From contig CAWFPB010000005.1 of NCBI GenBank assembly GCA_963817755.1, positions 185,573-249,572 of the forward strand: a stretch of 64,000 nt of DNA, given 5' to 3'. The position numbers and the translations under genes are program-made. Below are positions 58,514 through 64,000 of this stretch, piece by piece; within the stretch, counting starts at the first letter, position 1, and each line of letters opens with the position of its first letter. The notes beneath the pieces were generated by a model. That model made no database searches, had not been told where the DNA came from, and saw only the letters and a program-made list of their open reading frames with translations. The stretch comes from Oleiagrimonas sp963817755 (lineage in GTDB: Bacteria; Pseudomonadota; Gammaproteobacteria; Xanthomonadales; Rhodanobacteraceae).

Positions 58514-59433
58514 CAGAAATACCCCTCCTGCTTCTTCTGTTCCATGGACGCGCCGGCGTCCTTGTCGATCACGCGGCCCTGGCGCTCGGAGGTGGTGGCC
58601 ACCAGCATTTCGGAGATCACCTTGGGCAGCGTGTCGGCGTCGGACTCGATGGCGCCGGTCAGCGGGTAGCAGCCCAGGGTGCGGAAGCGCACGCTGCGCA
58701 TCTGCGGCGTCTCGCCCTCGTCCAGCGGCATGCGCTCGTCGTCGACCATGATCAGGGTGCCGTCGCGCTCGACCACCGGGCGCGGCTTGGCCAGGTACAG
58801 CGAGGGCACGGGGATGTTCTCGCGGTAGATGTACAGCCAGATGTCCAGCTCGGTCCAGTTCGACAGCGGGAACACGCGCACGCTCTCGCCCTTGCGGATG
58901 CGCGCGTTGTACAGGTTCCACAGCTCCGGGCGCTGGTTCTTCGGATCCCAGCGGTGCTGCGCGTTGCGGAACGAGAACACGCGCTCCTTGGCGCGCGATT
59001 TCTCCTCGTCGCGGCGCGCGCCGCCGATGGCCGCGTCGAACTTGTACTTGTCCAGCGCCTGCTTGAGCGACTGGGTCTTCATGATGTCGGTGTGCACCGC
59101 CGAGCCGTGCGTGAACGGGCCCACGCCCTGGGCCACGCCTTCCTGGTTGATGTGCACGATCAGCTTGCAGCCGGTTTCCTCGGCGCGGCGGTCGCGGAAT
59201 TCGGTCATTTCGCGGAATTTCCACGTGGTGTCCACGTGCATCAGCGGGATCGGCGGCGGCGCCGGGTGGAAGGCCTTGAGCATCAGGTGCAGCAGCACGG
59301 AGGAGTCCTTGCCCACCGAATACAGCATCACCGGGTTGGCGAACTCGGCCGCCACCTCACGCATGATGTGGATGCTCTCGTCCTCCAGGCGCTTCAGGTG
59401 CGATGCCTGGGCCAACGCGTCAATCTCGCCCAT
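58513..59433 (-). CDS. cysD: sulfate adenylyltransferase subunit 2
   Basis: 306 aa. PP-loop-type ATP pyrophosphatase: LYSVGKDSSVLLHL (SxGKDS) near residue 38, MHVDTTWKFREM, IGGARRDEEKSRAKERVFSF and PLSNWTELDIWLYI, all typical of CysD. It forms the catalytic half of ATP sulfurylase with CysN and acts first in assimilatory sulfate reduction. First gene of the cysD-cysNC operon. No CysB site can be identified by eye. Upstream lies REP array H and then the SLC13 transporter on the same strand. Confidence 0.97.
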   Translation of the reverse strand: MGEIDALAQASHLKRLEDESIHIMREVAAEFANPVMLYSVGKDSSVLLHLMLKAFHPAPPPIPLMHVDTTWKFREMTEFRDRRAEETGCKLIVHINQEGVAQGVGPFTHGSAVHTDIMKTQSLKQALDKYKFDAAIGGARRDEEKSRAKERVFSFRNAQHRWDPKNQRPELWNLYNARIRKGESVRVFPLSNWTELDIWLYIYRENIPVPSLYLAKPRPVVERDGTLIMVDDERMPLDEGETPQMRSVRFRTLGCYPLTGAIESDADTLPKVISEMLVATTSERQGRVIDKDAGASMEQKKQEGYF

Positions 59434-59550
59434 CGGTCATTCCTTGCAATCCAAGCCTTGCAGTGTAACGGCGAACCCCGCATCCGCCCAGCAACCCCGC
59501 CTCTACGGCCCGCCCCGCGCCCCGGATCCCCCGCAAACCCGCCCAACCCT

Positions 59551-59950
59551 TGTAGGAGCGCCGGGAGGCGCGATCGGTGACGCGGCAAGAACCGGTCTTC
59601 GCGACACGGCCACACATCTCGAGGGCCGCTTCGCGACCCATTCGCGGCTTCCACCGCTCCCACAAAGGTAGGGAAGGCTGCGGGTTTCTTGTGGGAGCGC
59701 TGGAAGGCGCGATCGGTGATGCGGCAAGAACCGGTCTTCGCGATACGGCCACACATCTCGAGGGCCGCTTCGCGACCCATTCGCGGCTTCCACCGCTCCC
59801 ACAAAGGTAGGGAAGGCTGCGGGTTTCTTGTGGGAGCGCTGGAAGGCGTGACCGGTGATGCGGCAAGAACCGGTCTTCGCGACACGGCCACACATCTCGA
59901 GGGCCGCTTCGCGACCCATTCGCGGCTTCCACCGCTCCCACAAAGGTAGG
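59551..59950. repeat. REP/BIME array H with three 139-bp tandem copies
   Basis: The word CTCGAGGGCCGCTTCGCGAC occurs at 59618, 59757 and 59896, exactly 139 bp apart, and the flanking 139-bp units differ at only a few positions. The first unit has a GTAGGAGCGCCGGGAGGCGC head, the others GTGGGAGCGCTGGAAGGCG. Right halves are GCGGCTTCCACCGCTCCCAC. Lies between cysD and the SLC13 gene. No CDS. Confidence 0.95.
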
Positions 59951-59961
59951 TAGGCGTGCGG

Positions 59962-61737
59962 CTAGAAGGGCCACACATGCGGGATGGTCCACAGGACCAC
60001 GGCGCCGACCAGCAGCGACAGCGGCGTGCCCACGCGCACGTAGTCGGTGAACCGGTAGCCGCCGGGGCCATAGACCATCAAATTGGTCTGGTACCCCAGC
60101 GGCGTGATGAAGGCCGCCGAGGAGGCCACCATCACCGTCATCACGAACGGCATCGGGTGCACGTGCAGCTGGGTGGCCGCCTCCATGCCGATCGGGAACA
60201 TCAGGATGGCCGAGGCGTTGTTGGTCAGCACCTCGGTGAACACCACCGTGCACGCATACAGCAGCACCAGGGTCAGCATCGGGCTGCCGCCGGCGCCGTG
60301 CATCAGCGCATGCGCCACCACCGCGGCCACGCCGGTCACCTGCAGCGCCTTGCCGACGGCAAACGCGCAGGCAATCACCACGATCAGCGCCCAGTCCACC
60401 GCGTGCCGCGCATCGCGCAGCGGCAGGCAGCCGGTGACCAGCATGACCAGCGCCGCCGACAGCGCGGACACGAAGATATCCACCCCCAGCAGCGTGTTGG
60501 CGGCGATCATCGCGCCCAGGATGCCCAGCGACAGCACCGCCTTGCCGCGCTGCACCGGCGGGGTGTCGTCGAGCAGGTTGACCATGGCGAACTCGTGCGA
60601 CTGCGCGTAGCGGCGCACGAAATCCGGCGTGGTCTCCAGCAGCAGCGTGTCGCCGGTCTGCAGCACCACGTTGCCGGGCTTTTCCGCCAGCTGCCGGCCG
60701 CGCCGGTTCACCGCCACCACCACGGCGTCGTAGCGGTGGCGGAAATGCCCCTCGCGCAGGGTCCGCCCGACCATCGGCGACAGGCGCGAGAGCACCACCT
60801 CGACGAAGTGCCGGCCGGCCACGCCGCCGATCTTGAACACCTGGTCCTCGGCATGGTCCAGCCCCTCGCGCTGGCGCAGTTCGGCCAGGCCGTCGGCCAT
60901 GCCGATGAACACCAGGCGATCGTTCGCGCGCAGCCGGGTGTCCGCATCCAGCGCCGGCAGCAGGTAGCCTTCGCGCTGGATCTCGGCCAGGAACAGGCCC
61001 TCCTGGTGGAACAGCCCGGCCTCGGTCAGGCGCTGGCCGACCAGTGGCCCGTCCGGCTGCACGTACATCTCCAGCACGTATTCGCGCATGTCGCTGGCCT
61101 GCTCCACCGCGCCGCGCCGCTCCGGCAGCAGCCAGCGGCCCACGGTCAGCAGGTAGAGGCCGCCCACCAGCGCCGCCGGCACGCCCACCCAGGCCGGGTC
61201 GAACATGTGCAGCTGGGGCAGGTTCGGGTAGGACTGCGCCAGGCCGTCGATGATCAGGTTGGTGGAGGTGCCGATCAGGCTGCACAGGCCGCCCAGGATG
61301 GTGGCGTAGCTGAGCGGCAGCAGCAGCCGCGAGACCGGGATGCCGCTCTTGCGCGACCAGTTCTCCACCGCCGAGGTCAGCATGGCCACCACCGGCGTGT
61401 TGTTGACGAAGGCGCTGAGCGAGGAGGAAATGCCCACCAGCCGCGCCTGCGCCAGGAACGTGCCGCGCGGCTTGCCCAGCACCCAGGCGCCGATCCAGCG
61501 GATCGCCCCGGTCGCGCGCAGCGAGGCGGCCACGATGAACAGCACCGCCACGGTCAGCACCGCGGTGTTGGAAAAGCCCGCCAGCGCCTGCACCGGATTG
61601 AGCACCCCGGTCAGCAGCAGCACCGCCACCGCGCCGATCAGCACGAATTCCGGCCCGAACCGCTCCCACAGCAGCATCGCCATCGTGCCCACGATGACGG
61701 CGATGGTGATCCAGGCATCCAGACCCAGTCCGCTCAA
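59962..61737 (-). CDS. SLC13/DASS family permease with TrkA-C (RCK_C) domains, probable sulfate transporter
   Basis: 591 aa if started at the TTG at 61737, which has GAGGT 6 nt upstream. No ATG fits this frame (see the leader ORF at 61734-61760). Membrane halves at about 1-180 and 390-591 carry the twin re-entrant SNT/T motifs: FVNNTPVVAML, SLIGTSTNLIIDGL, LTNNASAILMFPIG and FITPLGYQTNLMVYGPGGY. Between them lie two RCK_C domains (for example LVGQRLTEAGLFHQEGL, TRLRANDRLVFIGM). This architecture is known for sodium/sulfate symporters of bacteria and green algae. It stands next to cysDNC, so sulfate is the likely substrate. Confidence 0.87.
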   Translation of the reverse strand: MSGLGLDAWITIAVIVGTMAMLLWERFGPEFVLIGAVAVLLLTGVLNPVQALAGFSNTAVLTVAVLFIVAASLRATGAIRWIGAWVLGKPRGTFLAQARLVGISSSLSAFVNNTPVVAMLTSAVENWSRKSGIPVSRLLLPLSYATILGGLCSLIGTSTNLIIDGLAQSYPNLPQLHMFDPAWVGVPAALVGGLYLLTVGRWLLPERRGAVEQASDMREYVLEMYVQPDGPLVGQRLTEAGLFHQEGLFLAEIQREGYLLPALDADTRLRANDRLVFIGMADGLAELRQREGLDHAEDQVFKIGGVAGRHFVEVVLSRLSPMVGRTLREGHFRHRYDAVVVAVNRRGRQLAEKPGNVVLQTGDTLLLETTPDFVRRYAQSHEFAMVNLLDDTPPVQRGKAVLSLGILGAMIAANTLLGVDIFVSALSAALVMLVTGCLPLRDARHAVDWALIVVIACAFAVGKALQVTGVAAVVAHALMHGAGGSPMLTLVLLYACTVVFTEVLTNNASAILMFPIGMEAATQLHVHPMPFVMTVMVASSAAFITPLGYQTNLMVYGPGGYRFTDYVRVGTPLSLLVGAVVLWTIPHVWPF

Positions 61738-61760
61738 GCGCGCACCTCGTCGTGACCCAT
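61734..61760 (-). CDS. possible leader peptide overlapping the transporter start
   Basis: ATG-GGT-CAC-GAC-GAG-GTG-CGC-GCT-TGA encodes MGHDEVRA. AGGGGA stands at good distance before the ATG. The stop overlaps the TTG start of the transporter (TTGA), so translation could be coupled. The alternative is that this is the true N-terminus of the transporter and one base is missing from the assembly. Confidence 0.3.
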   Translation of the reverse strand: MGHDEVRA

Positions 61761-61880
61761 GTTGTTCCCCTGTTGCAAGACCCAATACCCTGCCACAACC
61801 GGCCCACATTGGGCACCTGCCGGATGTCCATGGCCCCGGGACGGGCCCTCCCCCTGTCATCAGGGGGCGGCTGGGTGGGG

Positions 61881-62249
61881 GTCGCGGCAACGCGGCAAGG
61901 GGCGGTTTTCGCGGCCAGCCCACACCGCGCGCCATCGCACCACGGGCATTCCCTCTCCGCCTTCCGGCGCTCCTACAAAGGGTAGGAAGGCGTCCGGGTG
62001 CACTGTAGGAGCGCCGGAAGGCGCGAACCGGCAACGCGGCAAGACCCGGTTTTCGCGGCAAGCCCACACCGCGCGCCATCGCGGCTTCCACCGCTCCTAC
62101 AAAGGTAGGAAAGGCTTCGGGGGTCTTGTGGGAGCGGTGGAAGCCGCGACCGGTAACGCGGCAAGAACCGGTTTTCGCGGCCAGCCCACACCGCGCGCCA
62201 TCGCACCACGGGCATTCCCTTCGGTCACGGCTTCCACCGCTCCCACAAG
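61881..62249. repeat. REP/BIME array I (transporter - epimerase intergenic)
   Basis: Three units. Two contain the module CACCACGGGCATTCCCT, the complement of AGGGAATGCCCGTGGTG seen in arrays A and E. Heads GTAGGAGCGCCGGAAGG and GTGGGAGCGGTGGAAGCC. The remaining stretch 62250-62368 holds no recognisable feature. Confidence 0.92.
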
Positions 62250-62368
62250 GGTTCGGCAAGGCTACGGCATGGCCACGCGCTTCGGCCCCATCCAACTGAT
62301 CGCGCCCCAGCCGCCAGGACCGTGCCATCCAGCTGCATCCAACCCTGGCCGTTTGCAGCGACCCACGC

Positions 62369-63340
62369 TCAGCGCGCGGCGGCGGCAGCCACTTGCGTTG
62401 CGATCCACTCGTAGGTCTTGGCAATCCCATGCTTGAGCGGCTGCGAAGGCCGCCAGCCAAGCCGCTCTTCAATGAGCCGGTTATCCGAATTGCGGCCTCG
62501 TACGCCGGTCGGGCCCGGGATATGTTCGATTGTCAGGTGTTTGCCGGCCACGGCCATGATCATCTCGGCCAGGCCGTTGATGGTGACCATCTCATCCGAA
62601 CCGATGTTGACGGGACCGGTCCAGTCCGAACGCATCAGACGCGTCGAACCTTCCAGGCACTCATCGACATACAGGAAGGAACGCGTTTGCTTCCCGTCAC
62701 CCCACATCTGGATGGCGCTACCGTCTGCTGCTTCCGCAACCTTGCGGCATAGCGCCGCCGGCGCCTTCTCGCGGCCATCCTTCCAGGACCCTTCCGGGCC
62801 GAAGACATTGTGGTACCGCGCCACTCGCACCTGCATCCCATGATTGCGCGCATACGCCAGGTACAGACGCTCGCTGAACAGCTTCTCCCAGCCATATTCG
62901 CTGTCCGGATTGGCCGGATACGCACTTTGCTCGGCGCAGTTGGGATTGTCCGGGTCGAGCTGATTGTGCTCCGGATATATACAGGCCGAGGACGAGTAGA
63001 ACATCCGCTTGCTGTTGCGGCGACGGCAGGCCTCGAGCATGTTGAGGTTGATCAATGCCGAGTTGTGCATGATCTCGGCATCGTTGTCCCCCGTAAATAC
63101 GTAGCCCGCGCCCCCCATGTCCGCTGCCAGCTGATAGACCTCATCAAACTGACGATCCACTGCGAAGGCGCAGATTTCCGGATCGCGCAGATCGCCCAAC
63201 AAGAAGTCGTCCGCTTCCGTATCCGCAAAACGCGGGAACTTCAGATCCACGCCCCGGACCCAGAACCCTTCCCTTTTGAGACGTTTGACCAAGTGACTTC
63301 CAATGAAACCACCAGCCCCACAGACCAAAGCTGTTTTCAT
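62369..63340 (-). CDS. GDP-mannose 3,5-epimerase-like NAD-dependent epimerase
   Basis: 323 aa, AAGGAC before the ATG. Extended short-chain dehydrogenase: VCGAGGFIGSHLVKRLKREG, LAADMGGAGYVFTGD, YSSSACIYPE, SEYGWEKL with YxxxK (Tyr149, Lys153), YHNVFGPEGSWKDGREKAPA, CRK and PGPTGVRGRNSDN. These follow plant GDP-mannose 3,5-epimerase closely: from memory of the Arabidopsis enzyme, catalytic Cys145, Tyr174, Lys178 and Lys217 map to Cys120, Tyr149, Lys153 and Lys192 with a constant offset of 25. It would make GDP-L-galactose or GDP-gulose from GDP-mannose for a polysaccharide. Codon use is less GC-biased than in neighbouring genes, suggesting transfer. Confidence 0.9.
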   Translation of the reverse strand: MKTALVCGAGGFIGSHLVKRLKREGFWVRGVDLKFPRFADTEADDFLLGDLRDPEICAFAVDRQFDEVYQLAADMGGAGYVFTGDNDAEIMHNSALINLNMLEACRRRNSKRMFYSSSACIYPEHNQLDPDNPNCAEQSAYPANPDSEYGWEKLFSERLYLAYARNHGMQVRVARYHNVFGPEGSWKDGREKAPAALCRKVAEAADGSAIQMWGDGKQTRSFLYVDECLEGSTRLMRSDWTGPVNIGSDEMVTINGLAEMIMAVAGKHLTIEHIPGPTGVRGRNSDNRLIEERLGWRPSQPLKHGIAKTYEWIATQVAAAAAR

Positions 63341-63352
63341 GGTTTGTCCTTA

Positions 63353-63481
63353 TCATCTTGAATTCACATTCTCTATAGCCGCTTTGAATGCAACTTTGAA
63401 GCGATCGACTATTTTTCCGACCACATCCTCTTTACGCGCACGTCCCACCCCACCACCACGGATGTCATCGGCCGAAGGCAT
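63353..63481 (-). CDS. possible small protein, 42 aa, upstream of the epimerase gene
   Basis: MPSADDIRGGGVGRARKEDV continues into an amphipathic Lys/Val-rich helix ending NVNSR. The stop lies 12 nt before the epimerase ATG. An in-frame stop two codons before the ATG defines the 5' end. Only about 40% of its third positions are G or C, against over 80% in most of the window. It may be a real small protein, or a remnant of a longer gene from the same AT-richer block. No family recognised. Confidence 0.3.
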   Translation of the reverse strand: MPSADDIRGGGVGRARKEDVVGKIVDRFKVAFKAAIENVNSR

Positions 63482-63570
63482 CGCTCACGATCCATCTTCT
63501 TGCGTACGTGCGTTCCGAAACGGTCTGCCGCACACCGCTACTTACCTTCCAATGTAGCCCTATGCAAGAC

Positions 63571-64000
63571 ACAAGCGCCGGAAGGCGCGAACGGCAACGC
63601 GGCAAGGGCCGGTTTTCGCGGCCAGCCCACACCGCGCGCCATCGCACCACGGGCATTCCCTCCGGTCACGCCTTCCAGCGCTCCTACAAAGGTAGGAAAG
63701 GCTTCGGGGGTCTTGTGGGAGCGGTGGAAGCCGCGACCGGTAACGCGGCAAGACCCGGTTTTCGCGGCACGCCCACACCGCGCGCCATCGCGCCTTCCGG
63801 CGCTCCTACAAAGGATAGGAAGGCCTCGGGTTTCTTGTAGGAGCGCCGGAAGGCGCGAACCGGCAACGCGGCAAGAACCAGTCTTCGCGGCAAGCCCCCA
63901 CCGCGCGCCATCGCGGCTTCCACCGCTCCCACAAAGGTAGGAAAGGCTTCGGGGGTCTTGTGGGAGCGGTGGAAGCCGCGACCGGTAACGCGGCAAGAAC
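63571..64000. repeat. REP/BIME array J, running off the window end
   Basis: At least three units: heads at about 63571, 63714, 63836 and 63957 (GTGGGAGCGGTGGAAGCCGC or GTAGGAGCGCCGGAAGGCGC). The first unit has the CACCACGGGCATTCCCTCCG module. The array continues past 64000. The 90 nt between 63482 and 63571 show nothing recognisable. Confidence 0.92.

Overview
The window is uniformly GC-rich (most codons end in G or C) and reads as the chromosome of a gammaproteobacterium of the order Xanthomonadales (Xanthomonadaceae/Rhodanobacteraceae type). This rests on a fused CysNC beside CysD, an RpoD with a long acidic insert, the sequence style of Tdk, RpoD and UbiE, and the many GTAGGAGC-type REP palindromes. 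No phage, plasmid, transposase, rRNA or CRISPR genes are visible.

Layout. 0-4.2 kb: envelope genes (3' part of a CDP-glycerol glycerophosphotransferase-like gene, a GT39/ArnT-type glycosyltransferase, a small TPR protein, an LpxL/HtrB-type lipid A acyltransferase) and dtd. 4.4-8.5 kb: rpoD with a clear terminator, rarD, a CAT-anticodon tRNA that fits tRNA-Ile2, and a DedA protein. 8.8-15.7 kb: a phosphoglycolate-phosphatase-like HAD protein, a nitronate monooxygenase-like flavoprotein, a class IV aminotransferase coupled to a sulfotransferase-like gene, an exported peroxiredoxin, an acyltransferase-3 protein and a class C beta-lactamase. 15.7-27 kb: type II NADH dehydrogenase, a five-domain c-di-GMP signalling protein, an amidase/methyltransferase pair, a secreted EF-hand protein, a membrane diguanylate cyclase and a secreted trypsin-like protease. 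27-33.8 kb: glutathione-dependent formaldehyde detoxification (frmA and a frameshifted frmB/fghA) and the large helicase Lhr. 34.4-39.9 kb: a likely secreted glycoprotein- or mannan-degrading unit (S10 carboxypeptidase, GH125 and GH92, both mannosidases with Tat signals). 40-55.9 kb: mutM, tdk, rep, an AI-2E family membrane protein, a class C acid phosphatase, a lipoprotein, plsB, a frameshifted ubiE, an alpha/beta hydrolase and galE. 56.6-63.5 kb: sulfate activation (cysD, cysNC), a likely sulfate permease of the SLC13 family, and a GDP-mannose 3,5-epimerase of noticeably lower GC that probably borders a surface-polysaccharide locus continuing beyond the window.

The most striking structure is non-coding. 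From 33.8 kb to the end, ten intergenic gaps are filled with tandem arrays of inverted REP pairs (BIME-like units of 119-139 bp), while no such array is seen in the first 33.7 kb. Within the units the hairpin stems vary in a compensatory way and the linkers are modular. Several long open frames across these arrays are artefacts of the repeats.

Two conserved housekeeping genes (fghA, ubiE) each carry one extra base, and the SLC13 transporter start is ambiguous in a way that could be a third indel. Indel errors in the assembly should be considered before calling any of them pseudogenes. I found no single system that I can claim to be new. The best leads are the BIME arrays, the leader-ORF/TTG start of the sulfate transporter, the aminotransferase-sulfotransferase pair, the small-RNA candidate near 47.75 kb, and the unusual C-terminal domain of the secreted protease.
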